In this document: positions 39,797 to 48,769 of the stretch, piece by piece | How positions within the stretch are numbered: position 1 is the stretch's first letter | Layout of the letters: the number at the start of each line of letters is the position of its first letter | Source of the DNA: Bacteroidota bacterium | Lineage (GTDB): Bacteria > Bacteroidota > Bacteroidia > Chitinophagales > Chitinophagaceae | Length of the DNA stretch: 64,000 bases | Direction: 5' to 3' | Assembly (NCBI GenBank): GCA_016712665.1 | Contig: JADJQP010000001.1 | Location: forward strand, 1,096,536 to 1,160,535 | Notes under the pieces: model-generated | Databases searched by the model: none | What the model saw: the letters and a program-made list of their open reading frames with translations, nothing else | Told to the model about the DNA's origin: nothing | Made by a program: the position numbers and the translations under genes

Positions 39797-40235
39797 AAAG
39801 AAACCAAAGAAGGTATTTGTGAACGGAGGTATCAGCCCTGATTTCATTGCACAAAGTATTGCAAAGCACGCCAACAAAAAAGAGATTGGCGCGCATAGTA
39901 TTTTTTTGGGGCAGGTACGAAACGATCTCATCGAAAATAAAAAGGTAGTGGCCATCGATTACAGTACTTATGAAAGTATGGCCGAATTGAGTTTTCATGC
40001 AATTCGTGAGGAGGTTATACAAAGCTATGATTTAACTTGTATGCATATTTACCACAGTTTGGGACTTGTGCAGGCAGGTGAAATTTCCCTTTTCGTCTTT
40101 ACTTCCTCTGTCCATCGAAAAGCAGCTGTGAAAGCTTGTGAAGAAATCGTGGAGCGTATCAAAAAGGCGGTGCCTGTGTGGGGGAAAGAAATTTTTGAAG
40201 ACGAAACCCATCGCTGGAAAGAAAATATTGTTTAA
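39789..40235 (+). CDS. moaE: Molybdopterin synthase catalytic subunit MoaE
   Basis: A 148-aa large subunit of molybdopterin synthase, which uses thiocarboxylated MoaD to convert precursor Z to molybdopterin. Motifs: IGAHSIFLGQVRNDLIENKKV, AIDYSTYESMAELSF, the active-site-type VFTSSVHRKAAVKACEEIVERIKKAVPVWGKE (split here over the conserved Arg-Lys helix) and a terminal DETHRWKEN. It is the last gene of the operon visible before pyrH; moaA and moaC are not in the window. Confidence 0.87.
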   Translation: MTEKKPKKVFVNGGISPDFIAQSIAKHANKKEIGAHSIFLGQVRNDLIENKKVVAIDYSTYESMAELSFHAIREEVIQSYDLTCMHIYHSLGLVQAGEISLFVFTSSVHRKAAVKACEEIVERIKKAVPVWGKEIFEDETHRWKENIV

Positions 40236-40282
40236 TGAATTACTAAAGCGAGTTTATTGTTACGAAATGTGAATGCTCGTTT

Positions 40283-40290
40283 TATCTTTG
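40283..40290 (+). promoter_or_regulatory. -7 promoter box of pyrH
   Basis: TATCTTTG fits TAnnTTTG and lies 21 bases before the ATG at 40312. TTG at 40257-40259 is 23 bases upstream. It suggests pyrH has its own transcript apart from the cofactor operon. Confidence 0.5.
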
Positions 40291-40311
40291 TTGAAACATT
40301 CGCATTTCCTT

Positions 40312-41025
40312 ATGAATCCACAATACAAACGCATCCTTCTGAAGTTGTCTGGCGAGAGCCTTATGGGCGACAAAAGTTTCGGTTTAGATCCTTTAATGCT
40401 GGAGCAGTATGCCAAAGATATCAAGACGGTTATAGATTTAGGAGTGCAGGTGGCTCTTGTAATTGGTGGTGGTAATATTTACCGAGGCATGAATGAGAAG
40501 GAAAGTGGCATTGAACGTGCGCAGGGAGACTATATGGGAATGCTGGCAACTGTGATTAATGGTATTGCCATGCAGAGTATGTTAGAGAAGGTAGGTGTGC
40601 AAACACGTTTGCAAACTGCTATAAAGATGGATCAGGTGGCCGAACCCTTTATTCGCCGAAGGGCCATTCGTCATCTGGAAAAAGGACGGGTCGTTATTTT
40701 TGGTGCCGGTACTGGTAATCCCTATTTTACTACAGATACTGCAGGTTCCTTGCGAGCTGTTGAAATAAAAGCTGATGCCATTATTAAAGGTACGCGGGTT
40801 GACGGTATTTATGATAGCGATCCGGAGAAAAATCCTGCAGCTATAAAGTTTGAAAACATATCATTTTCGGATGCCATCAGTAAAAATTTAAAGGTGATGG
40901 ATATGACAGCCTTTACACTTTGCCAGGAAAACAAAATGCCGATAGTAGTATTTGACATGAATACCCCAGGAAATTTGCTTCGCATTGTTCAAGGGGAACG
41001 AATCGGAACGGTAGTTGAAAATTAG
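40312..41025 (+). CDS. pyrH: UMP kinase
   Basis: A 237-aa hexameric bacterial UMP kinase (amino-acid-kinase fold) that phosphorylates UMP to UDP. Start ATG 40312 gives MNPQYKRILLKLSGESLMG, the normal N-terminus with the phosphate-binding K-L-S-G-E. Further motifs are VALVIGGGNIYRG, GDYMGMLATVINGIAMQ, VVIFGAGTGNPYFTTDTA and KATRVDGIYDSDPEK-like sequence (KGTRVDGIYDSDPEK). The gene is intact, ends with TAG and has its own promoter and terminator. Confidence 0.94.
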   Translation: MNPQYKRILLKLSGESLMGDKSFGLDPLMLEQYAKDIKTVIDLGVQVALVIGGGNIYRGMNEKESGIERAQGDYMGMLATVINGIAMQSMLEKVGVQTRLQTAIKMDQVAEPFIRRRAIRHLEKGRVVIFGAGTGNPYFTTDTAGSLRAVEIKADAIIKGTRVDGIYDSDPEKNPAAIKFENISFSDAISKNLKVMDMTAFTLCQENKMPIVVFDMNTPGNLLRIVQGERIGTVVEN

Positions 41026-41102
41026 GTTATGTATGCGTGTCTTGTTCGCATCGAAAAAACGTATACACTAGAGGATAAAAAAGATGATGTGTAAAAAGAC
41101 CT

Positions 41103-41140
41103 AAAAAAAAGAGGCTACCAAAATGATAGCCTCTTTTTTT
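41103..41140. terminator. Bidirectional terminator between pyrH and ompH
   Basis: A8 then GAGGCTA (41111-41117), 9-base loop, TAGCCTC (41127-41133), then T7. It serves both convergent genes. Confidence 0.8.
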
Positions 41141-41156
41141 ATTGAAAGAAGAAAAA

Positions 41157-41702
41157 TTATTTACTTCTGGTACCACCCGGGTTGGAGGCAGGAGCAACGT
41201 CTTTAATTCCTAATTTACTTTTTACGTCTTTAAGGATATTGTCAGTTGGTGTTGCAAAAACCAATGCGCCGGTGCTTGCGTCCAAAATATAGGTATATCC
41301 TTTTTCTTTAGCCACGTCTTGAATAGCTTTGTCTGCCTTCTCTGTAATGGGTTTTAATAATTCTTGTCTTTTAGCAGCTACTTTTTCTTCTGCACTTTGT
41401 TGTGTTGATTGGATTCTACCTTGTAAATCTTGCAATTCTTTTTGCTTTACATCCAACATGGCTTCCGACATGGTTTTGGCACCTGCTTCATAGGCCTTAT
41501 ATTTGGTTTCCAATTCCTTTTGCATGGTGGTTAATTGATCTTGAAAGGTTTTTGCATAAGCACTAATGTCTGCATCAGCTTTTTTTGCTTCGGGCATTGA
41601 GAGGATTAGTTCTTCAGAATTAATGTAACCAATTTTTTGTTGTCCGAAAGACAAAATGGTGGTAAGAAGTAATGCAATGGTTAAAAAAAATTGTTTGTTC
41701 AT
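41157..41702 (-). CDS. OmpH/Skp periplasmic chaperone, copy 1
   Basis: A 181-aa exported protein with signal peptide (MNKQFFLTIALLLTTILSFGQ) and the OmpH start QKIGYINSEELILSMPEAKKA. A long heptad-rich helical hairpin follows (ELETKYKAYEAGAKTMSEAML) with a terminal globular part YTYILDASTGALVFATP. Skp-like trimers hold unfolded outer-membrane proteins. It is the last gene of the uppS-bamA-ompH-ompH cluster and has its own -7 box upstream. Confidence 0.85.
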   Translation of the reverse strand: MNKQFFLTIALLLTTILSFGQQKIGYINSEELILSMPEAKKADADISAYAKTFQDQLTTMQKELETKYKAYEAGAKTMSEAMLDVKQKELQDLQGRIQSTQQSAEEKVAAKRQELLKPITEKADKAIQDVAKEKGYTYILDASTGALVFATPTDNILKDVKSKLGIKDVAPASNPGGTRSK

Positions 41703-41751
41703 CTTGTTTAGGTTCGTTTTTTGTTTTGGTTTAAATTAAATTTTGAGGACG

Positions 41752-41759
41752 CAAATATA
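41752..41759 (-). promoter_or_regulatory. -7 promoter box of ompH copy 1
   Basis: On the minus strand TATATTTG fits TAnnTTTG, 49 bases before the ATG at 41702. No clear -33 at normal distance. Confidence 0.4.
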
Positions 41760-41791
41760 GGGAAATAATCAAAAAATTGGGGGATAATGCG

Positions 41792-42319
41792 TTATTTTTT
41801 GCCGGGAGAGCTTATTCCCAATTCTTTTAAAACATCATCACTTTTATCAATTTTGCTGTCTGCAAAAAATACACTCAAATCGGCAGATTTATCAAAAATA
41901 ATGTCATACGCTTTGTTGGCAGCCATTTTTTGAACGGCATTGTATACTTTGTCTTGAACAGGTTTCACCAACTCCTGACGTTTCTTAAATAATTCGCCTT
42001 CAAATCCAAACTTCTTTTTTGCAGATCTTTTGCTTCTTTTTCTTTCTTGATTATTTCATCTTCTCTTTTCTTCTTCATGTCGTCGCTAAGCATCACCTGT
42101 TCAGACTGATAGGATTTGTACATTCGGTCTACATCTTGCAGTTTGGCATCTACTTCTTTTTGCCACTGCGCCGAAATTTCATCCAATTTTGTTTGTGCTT
42201 GTTTGTATTCGGGAAGATTTTCAAGAATATATTTCGAATCGATTACACAATATCGTTGTGCAAACGAAGCCGTAAAAAAGGAGGTGAGGGTAAGTAGCGT
42301 CAAAAATAGTTTTTTTCAT
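41792..42319 (-). CDS. OmpH/Skp periplasmic chaperone, copy 2, two frameshifts
   Basis: Paralogue of the next gene: QRYCVIDSKYILENLPEYKQAQ, then a heptad-rich helix (EKEAKDLQKK). Two homopolymer breaks disturb it. The A7 at 42310-42316 (minus-strand view) should be A6, which restores ATG 42319 with MKKLFLTLLTLTSFF and the signal peptide. The A6 at 42015-42020 should be A7, giving DLQKKKFGFEGELFKKRQELVKP and on to YDIIFDKSADLSVFFADS and a stop at 41792-41794. The repaired product is about 175 residues, as expected. Probably sequence errors. Confidence 0.72.
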
Positions 42320-42407
42320 GATAATTTTTTTTTTGTTTGAGGTTTGACTATTATCTGATTGAAGAAGTTTGAACGAGGAGTTTGATTTAACGTTTATTTA
42401 TATTCTA

Positions 42408-45029
42408 TTAATCCGGTTCAAAGCCCAGCATAAAGGTGAATTTAGTGGCCTGCCCAAATTTGGTTCCGGGCGTTAAGCGATCAATTCCCAATCCATAGTC
42501 GAGCCCTAGCAACCCAAACATTGGTAAGAAAATTCGAACACCCAAACCAACCGAACGTTTCAATTCAAACGGGTTAAAACTTTTGAAACTACTCCATGCG
42601 TTGGCTGCTTCAAAGAATGCCAATCCATAAATGGTGGAGGAGGGGTTTAGCGAAAAGGGATAACGTGCCTCTGCAGTATACTTGTTGAAAATAGTAGAAC
42701 CAGACGTTGCTGAGTAGATTTCGTATCCACGATGCGCGATAATATCTCTACCGTAAATTGTAAAGCCTTGCAAACCATCACCACCCACCTGAAATCTTTC
42801 AAAAGGTGATTGAACATTTTGATTATAGTATCCTAAGTAGCCATGTTTGGTGGCAAGTTTTAAAATCAAATTGCCTTTAATACGTTGATACCACTCAGCT
42901 GTGAATCGATACTTATGATACTCTATCCATTTGTATCTTTCTGCAGCAGAAATGGTGGTATAGTCTTTATCAGAGAAATAAAAATAAGGAAGGGTAAACT
43001 GTGCACTTAAATTGATATTGGAACCACTTCTCGGAAAGAGAGGTTGATCTACCGAATACCTACCCAAATTGAGTTTTAAACTTAAATTATTGGCTACACC
43101 ATTATTAAAATCTTCAAAGAAGGTGTAGTTTATGATATTGTATCGTTGGTAATTCAAGCCATACGAGAATACGAAATTGTCGTCCGGCCATTTAAGTCGT
43201 TTGCTGAGTGATAAACCGGCTCCTAAAGTGGTCATATGACCTGTTGTGGTGGTTCCGAAGGCTCCGGCAAAAAAGGTTCGGTAAATATTAATTGACAGCG
43301 ATGTGGGTTTTTTTCCACCGAGCCAAGGCTCTGTAAAGCTACCGGTAATAGAATTGTACCATTTGCCATTTGCTTGTCCTCTGATAGATAGTTTTTGACC
43401 ATCGCCCATTGGAAGGGGATCCCATTCCTTAATTTTTCCAATATTTTTTAAGGCGAAATTATTAAAGGAAACACCAATGGTGCCGGTAATACCAAGTCCG
43501 CCTCCAAATCCTGCTTGAAGTTCCAATTGATCGGCAGATTTTTCCGTCAAGGTATAGTCTATGTCAACGGTGCCATCATTGTGAGGAACCGGCACAATAC
43601 CAATTTTTTCAGCATCAAAAAAGCCAAGGTTCGAAATTTCTCTTTGTGAGCGAATAATATCTGCTCGGCTAAATTTGCTACCTGGAAGGGTGTATAAGGC
43701 ACGTCGTATTACATGCTCATGCGTTTTATCGTTGCCTGCAATATGGATGTTTCGGATGGTGTATTGCTCGCCTTCTACTACACGAACTTCAAAGTTGATG
43801 GTATCGCCAATAATCGATTTTTCGGATACATCGGTATTAAATGCCAGATAACCATCATCTAAGTAAAGCGATCCAATATCATCGGCATCAGCTGAAGGTA
43901 TTTTACCAAGGCGCTTATCAAGCAATTCACTATTGTATATATCCCCTTTTTTTATACCCACCAATTTTTTCAATTCATCATCTGTATACTTGGTATTTCC
44001 CTTAAATTCGATATCTCCAAAATAATAGCGATTCCCTTCAGCCACTTCAACATCAATATTCATATGTCCATTGGAAGCATTGTAAAGGGTATCCCTCAAA
44101 ATATTTGCATCCCGATAGCCGATCGAATTATAATAATCGACAATACTTTGTTTGTCCTCAGTAAATTTCTTTTCATTAAATTTAGATGCAGAAAATATTC
44201 CATATCGAACATAAGGGTCTAACAGCATTAATGTTTTCGAAAGAGATAAGAAACCGATTCCTTTAAAATAATTGGAGGTTTGATTTTCGTTTACGCCCAA
44301 AACACTTTCATCCGCAGCACTTTTTAGAGAAAGTCTGGCCATTTCCTTGCTGCCTTTCATTTTCTTTTTAAGTTTATAGGCAGTCGCATTTTCATTTCCG
44401 AAAACATTGACTTGATTAATTTTTACCTTTATCCCTTTGGAAATTACAAAGGTCAATATGATGGTATTGATAAAGGAAGTATCTGGTTTTTCAATAATGG
44501 AAACGGCAATATTGGTATACCCTTTCTCAACAAAATATTTTTTTATTCGTTCTATGGCGTTTTGTTTGGTGGATTCTGTTACCACTCTTGACTTTACCAA
44601 GGCTACTTTTTCTTTCAGCTCCTTGGCCTCATTGTCTTTAATACCTTTAAAATTAAATTTTGACAAACGCGGTCTTTCGGTAATATGAATATCTAAAAAT
44701 ATTTTATCGCCACTGATTCTTTCTGCGTTGATTTCAATATCGGAGAATAGGTTTTGTTTCCAGAGATTTTGAATGGCTTTGGTAATCTTTGGGTCAGAAG
44801 GCAATTTGATTTTGTCGCCGGGTGACAATCCTGATATGGAAATGAGTAATTCTTCATCTAAATATTTTGAACCACTTACCACAATACCCCCTATGGTATA
44901 TTCTGAATCCGGACTGAGAACTTTTTGCTTTTCATTTTTTTTCGTTTTGAGCCCAATCTGTGCCTGCGCTTCGGAAAACGAAAAAATAGTCGCTATAATA
45001 AATACTACGAAATGGGAGATGAATTTCAT
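42408..45029 (-). CDS. bamA: Outer-membrane protein assembly factor BamA
   Basis: An 873-aa Omp85 protein. Signal peptide (ending EAQA), then about five POTRA repeats (roughly residues 45-440, for example FSDIEINAERISGDKIFLDIHI, GDIEFKGNTKYTDDELKKLVGIKKGD, NIHIAGNDKTHEHVIRRALYTLPG). A 16-strand barrel follows from about 480 to the end. QAGFGGGLGITGTIGVSFNNFAL begins the barrel; the strand 6 region VGGDGLQGFTIYGRDIIAHRGY holds the conserved loop. The terminal strand ends FTFMLGFEPD. It inserts outer-membrane proteins. The start overlaps uppS by 4 bases, so translation is coupled. Intact. Confidence 0.92.
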   Translation of the reverse strand: MKFISHFVVFIIATIFSFSEAQAQIGLKTKKNEKQKVLSPDSEYTIGGIVVSGSKYLDEELLISISGLSPGDKIKLPSDPKITKAIQNLWKQNLFSDIEINAERISGDKIFLDIHITERPRLSKFNFKGIKDNEAKELKEKVALVKSRVVTESTKQNAIERIKKYFVEKGYTNIAVSIIEKPDTSFINTIILTFVISKGIKVKINQVNVFGNENATAYKLKKKMKGSKEMARLSLKSAADESVLGVNENQTSNYFKGIGFLSLSKTLMLLDPYVRYGIFSASKFNEKKFTEDKQSIVDYYNSIGYRDANILRDTLYNASNGHMNIDVEVAEGNRYYFGDIEFKGNTKYTDDELKKLVGIKKGDIYNSELLDKRLGKIPSADADDIGSLYLDDGYLAFNTDVSEKSIIGDTINFEVRVVEGEQYTIRNIHIAGNDKTHEHVIRRALYTLPGSKFSRADIIRSQREISNLGFFDAEKIGIVPVPHNDGTVDIDYTLTEKSADQLELQAGFGGGLGITGTIGVSFNNFALKNIGKIKEWDPLPMGDGQKLSIRGQANGKWYNSITGSFTEPWLGGKKPTSLSINIYRTFFAGAFGTTTTGHMTTLGAGLSLSKRLKWPDDNFVFSYGLNYQRYNIINYTFFEDFNNGVANNLSLKLNLGRYSVDQPLFPRSGSNINLSAQFTLPYFYFSDKDYTTISAAERYKWIEYHKYRFTAEWYQRIKGNLILKLATKHGYLGYYNQNVQSPFERFQVGGDGLQGFTIYGRDIIAHRGYEIYSATSGSTIFNKYTAEARYPFSLNPSSTIYGLAFFEAANAWSSFKSFNPFELKRSVGLGVRIFLPMFGLLGLDYGLGIDRLTPGTKFGQATKFTFMLGFEPD

Positions 45030-45766
45030 GCTTGCTTTAATTGTTCACTTATTTTGCCAAATCGGCGTTCCCTGTTTTGATAATTGAGTATGGCTTCAAA
45101 AAGGTTTTCTTTTCGAAAATCAGGCCAATGGGTTGGGGTAAAATACAACTCTGCGTAGGCTAGTTGATATAATAGAAAATTACTGATTCTATGTTCTCCG
45201 CTAGTTCGTATCATCAATTCAGGATCCGGAAAATTAGCTGTTGTGAGATGTTGTTTAAAGGTATCCTCATTGATATCAGCTAAATCCAGTTCATTGTTTT
45301 TTACTTTTTGTGCAATTCTACTGGTGGCATTACAGATTTCCCATTTAGAACTGTAACTGAGTGCAAGAATCAAATTCAACCGGTTGTTATGCTCTGTAAC
45401 TTGCATGGCCTCGTTGAGTTCTTCCACACAATTAGGGGGTAAACTAGCCATATCGCCAATGACAAAAAGTCGAACCCCATTTTTTTTAAGGGTTTCGGCC
45501 TCTTTTCTGATTGTGGAAACCAATAATTCCATTAATCCATTAACTTCACTTTCGGGTCTGTTCCAGTTTTCGGTAGAAAATGCGTACAAGGTTATATTCT
45601 TAATTCCAATTTCTGCACTTCCTTCTACTACTTCTCTAACACTGATTACTCCTTGTTGATGACCAAAAAGTCGGTCTTTTCCTCTTTCTTTTGCCCATCT
45701 TCCATTACCGTCCATAATGATGGCGACATGTTTAGGTAGTTTCAATTTGTCTATTAAGTCGAGCAT
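45026..45766 (-). CDS. uppS: Isoprenyl (undecaprenyl) diphosphate synthase
   Basis: A 246-aa cis-prenyltransferase making the undecaprenyl diphosphate lipid carrier for cell-wall polymers. Motifs: HVAIIMDGNGRWAKERG (D19, diphosphate-binding), GHQQGVISVREVVEGSAEIG, LYAFSTENWNRPESEVN, and the second conserved region LMIRTSGEHRISNFLLYQLAYAEL with the RxSxxxRxS(N/D) signature. Upstream is a -7 box at 45783-45790. First gene of the cluster uppS-bamA-ompH-ompH. Confidence 0.93.
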   Translation of the reverse strand: MLDLIDKLKLPKHVAIIMDGNGRWAKERGKDRLFGHQQGVISVREVVEGSAEIGIKNITLYAFSTENWNRPESEVNGLMELLVSTIRKEAETLKKNGVRLFVIGDMASLPPNCVEELNEAMQVTEHNNRLNLILALSYSSKWEICNATSRIAQKVKNNELDLADINEDTFKQHLTTANFPDPELMIRTSGEHRISNFLLYQLAYAELYFTPTHWPDFRKENLFEAILNYQNRERRFGKISEQLKQA

Positions 45767-45782
45767 GTGTAAAAAAAGGAAG

Positions 45783-45790
45783 CAAAAGTA
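45783..45790 (-). promoter_or_regulatory. -7 promoter box of the uppS-bamA-ompH operon
   Basis: On the minus strand TACTTTTG fits TAnnTTTG, 16 bases before the uppS start. Confidence 0.4.
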
Positions 45791-45948
45791 CTAAATTGAA
45801 ATTTGAACTAAAGTTAAAATATAGGCTAATCAATAGTTTAACAGAGTTTTCACAGAGTGTAGCCTAGGTGAAATGCTTGATAATACTTGTTTTAAAACAA
45901 CTTATTTTAATCGGGCTATAAAAATAGAGGAAGGTCTAAAAAACGTTT

Positions 45949-47200
45949 TTAGTGGTGTTTTTTAAAAATCACACTTGCATTATGTCCTCCAAATCCAAAG
46001 GTATTACTAAGCGCGGCATTAACCACTCTCTTTTGGGCAGTATGAAACGTGAAATTTAATTTTGGGTCCAACAACTCATCATCTGTAAAATGATTGATGG
46101 TAGGGGGGACTATATCATTTTGAACAGCCAAAATGGATGCAATGGCTTCGATGGCTCCGGCGGCACCAAGCAAGTGGCCGGTCATCGATTTGGTGCTACT
46201 GATATTTAAATTGTAGGCGTGCTCTTGAAATACTTTTTGAATGGCGGTAACCTCTGCAATATCACCTAATGGAGTAGAGGTGCCATGCACATTTATATAA
46301 TCAATTTCAGTTGCAAGGTTCATTTTGCATCCTCTAAGGCACTGTTCATCACTAAAATCACACCCGCGCCTTCAGGATGCGGTGCGGTAATATGATGAGC
46401 ATCTGCTGTGCAGGCGCTACCTGCAAGTTCGGCATAAATTTTGCACCTCTTTTACGGCGTGTTCATATTCTTCGAGTACAATGGCCCCGGCTCCTTCACC
46501 CAATACAAAACCATCTCTACCTTTATCAAAGGGTCGAGAGGCGGTTTTAGGCGAATCATTATTTTCGCTCAAGGCTTTCATAGCATTAAAGCCACCCACC
46601 CCGGGTATGGTGATGGCAGCCTCCGAACCGCCACACACAATCACATCTGCTTTGCCCAAACGGATAAAATTGAAGCATCTATTAGAGCATGGGAAGAAGA
46701 AGCACAAGCACTTACGGTACAATAGTTGGGTCCTCTGAATCCATAATTCATTGAAATATGCCCTGCGGCAATATCCTGAAATCATTTTAGGAATAAAGAA
46801 TGGATTGAAACGAGGCGTACCATCTCCTGCGAAGAAACCTTTCATTTCTTCGTAGAAGGTACCTATACCCACCATACCTGAAGCCCAAATAACACCCACT
46901 CTATCCTTATTGATACCCTCCTGGGTAAGGTTTGCGTCGGCTATTGCCTGATTACTACTGACAATGGCTAATTGCGAGAATCGATCTAATTTTCGGGCTT
47001 CTTTTCGGTCTAGAAAATCTTCAGGATTGAAGTTTTTGAGTTCACATGCAAAACGAGTCTTGAACTTTTCGGCATCGAAAAGTGTTATATAATCGGCCCC
47101 GACTCACCTTCACACAAACCATTCCAATAATCTTGAATGTTATTGCCTAATAGGAGTTAAGCGCTCCGAGACCTGTAACAACTACACGTTTTAATTGCAT
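45949..47200 (-). CDS. fabF: Beta-ketoacyl-ACP synthase II, many indels
   Basis: Condensing enzyme of fatty-acid elongation. The start ATG 47200 gives MQLKRVVVTGLGAL, 19 bases after acpP. The full protein can be rebuilt across about eight breaks: near 47158 and 47149 (one extra base each), C4 47097-47100 (one short), 46775 (one extra), 46673 (one short), 46450-46453, 46439-46442 and 46323-46326 (each A4 on the coding strand where A5 is needed). Rebuilt motifs: GVIWASGMVGIGTFYEEM, NYCTVSACASSSHAL (catalytic Cys), DGFVLGEGAGAIVLEEYEHA, TADAHHITAPHPEGAG, DYINVHGTSTPLGD and KSMTGHLLGAAGAIEA (catalytic His and Lys). FabF with acpP is normally essential, so errors in the consensus are more likely than decay, but a pseudogene with another copy elsewhere is possible. 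Confidence 0.75.
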
Positions 47201-47219
47201 GTGGTAGCTTAAGGGTATA

Positions 47220-47456
47220 TTATTTAGCGTATTCTTCTAAATAAGAAACAGCCTGACCAACGGTAGCAATACTTTCTGCTTGTTCGTCCGGAATCGAAAT
47301 ATTGAATTCTTTTTCAAATTCCATAATTAATTCCACTGTGTCCAGTGAATCTGCGCCAAGATCGTTTGTAAAACTTGCTTCATTTACCACTTCTGCTTCG
47401 TCAACGCCTAATTTGTCAACGATAATTTTTTTAACGCGTGCTGCTATTTCTGACAT
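47220..47456 (-). CDS. acpP: Acyl carrier protein
   Basis: A 78-aa acidic four-helix protein with the phosphopantetheine attachment motif LGADSLDTVELIMEFE; Ser in DSL is the modified residue. It carries growing acyl chains in fatty-acid synthesis and is followed by fabF. Intact, in contrast to fabF. Its promoter (47476-47505) is unusually clear. Confidence 0.95.
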   Translation of the reverse strand: MSEIAARVKKIIVDKLGVDEAEVVNEASFTNDLGADSLDTVELIMEFEKEFNISIPDEQAESIATVGQAVSYLEEYAK

Positions 47457-47475
47457 TTTTAAATAGTTTAGAGTG

Positions 47476-47506
47476 CAAAAATATACTTTTAGTTGAAATC
47501 TTCAAC
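47476..47506 (-). promoter_or_regulatory. acpP promoter with overlapping inverted repeat
   Basis: On the minus strand TTG (47505-47503), 19 bases, TATTTTTG (47483-47476): a good -33/-7 pair. A perfect inverted repeat GTTGAA-ATC-TTCAAC (47492-47506) covers the -33 box, a possible operator for a fatty-acid regulator (inference). Confidence 0.5.
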
Positions 47507-47545
47507 TATTATTGATACTTTGTTAGTAAACTCTCTAAAATAGTT

Positions 47546-48021
47546 TTAGGGATGGCGGATGTTTTTTTGTTTTTGCGACCTATAATCCCAGGGTGCAACA
47601 GGGTGTGGCTGTATCCAGAGCCCCTTTTTGAGTTGTCGGGCTCTTTGTTCTGCCCGTGCAAATCGTTGGTCGGAGGAGTATTTCGTAAAATGCCAGGCAA
47701 GCCCTTAGCTACCATTTCTAGATTAATGGATTGCTTTTGCATAATAAACATGCCCAATATTCGTTTACTTCTATCTAATTTATGGTACTTGACTGTCACC
47801 TCTTTTCCCATAATATAGGATGCCAGCTTTTGCTTGCCACAGTCCCGAAATCTTGCTTCTTTTCAGGTGCATCAATATCGGTCAATCTAACTTTGTAGCT
47901 TGTTTTATTATCTATTAATAGTTCGAAGGTATCTCCATCTAATATGCGAATGGCTTTACCCTAAGATAGATGTGCCCGAAAGTACCATAAACAAAAACTG
48001 ATTAGAAACCGATAGAAACAT
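47546..48021 (-). CDS. Thermonuclease (SNase-like) family protein, frameshifted
   Basis: Rebuilt staphylococcal-nuclease-like protein of about 155 residues. The N-terminus (MFLSVSNQFLFMVLSGTS) is a signal-like segment. Then KAIRILDGDTFELLIDNKTSYKVRLTDIDAPE gives the metal-binding Asp and the first catalytic Arg (R of RLTDIDAPE). DRSKRILGM is the second Arg region, and INLEMVAKGLAW holds the acidic residue. Breaks lie near 47957-47963, at CCC 47844-47846 (one short) and near 47691-47700. The repaired tail reads FARAEQRARQLKKGLW and WDYRSQKQKNIRHP. An exported DNA/RNA nuclease is the likely role. Confidence 0.65.
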
Positions 48022-48099
48022 CCCCAACTGTAGTCAGGCCTCATTTTTAATTTTTCCTTAAAATACAAGAGCTTTCGATTTATTTCAAATCCACTGAAA

Positions 48100-48688
48100 T
48101 CAGCTTGATTTCACACGAATACCGCCAATTGTTCCTTGAAAGATATTTGACCTACGCCTTGGCATAATAGGTATCACCAGCAATGACGTTATTATTTGGT
48201 CCTTTTTTTCCTTGATATATTTTTAATACATTTTTTAAATGTAAATCCATCCAAAGTATAAACAGGGGAATTTTTCCTTCAATGGTATAATAATATGTAT
48301 CCGTTCCATTTACCCCGCCCACCCAAGTATCATTTACGTTTTTACTTGCATCAATAATCATCAACTCTGTTTTATTGGCAGCTGTAGTTAGTACCAGATA
48401 GTATTTATCGCCATCCTGTCTTATATATTGACATCCCTCTATTTCAGCATCAAATACATGGTAGGTTTTGACCATTAAATGTAGTATCATAGCTCAATCG
48501 GGTAGAGGCATAAGTTGAATGCAATACGCCATTGAGGGATCGTTGGTAGGTCCATTTTGAACCAGGCACTTTTGGTTGGTAGGTAAGTGAATCCTTACTA
48601 TTATTGGTGTTTACATTTTGTACGGTTTTCTTTTAGTGCAGGCTGCTAGAAGTAAAAAGGAAACAAATAATAGAGAAAGGTATTTCAT
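48100..48688 (-). CDS. Predicted lipoprotein, several frameshifts
   Basis: From ATG 48688 the start is MKYLSLLFVSFLLLAACTKRK, a signal peptide with lipobox cysteine. After frame corrections the mature protein runs through VPGSKWTYQRSLNGVLHSTY, FDAEIEGCQYIRQDGDKYYLVL, VNDTWVGGVNGTDTYYYTIEGKI, FKNVLKIYQGKK, and ends YAKGVGQISFKGTIGGIRVKSS at 48100. At least four single-base breaks are needed (near 48620-48640, 48480, 48220 and 48150). The overall pattern (W-Y/T-Y strands and a final AKGVG...G-IGGI(K/R)V) resembles a common Bacteroidota lipoprotein family of unknown function. Confidence 0.5.
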
Positions 48689-48769
48689 TAAAAATTTTAA
48701 TTGATAAAGATAATTTAGAATACAAACTAATTTCCAAATCAAAAAGTGAAAGTGGATGAAAAATGAGAA

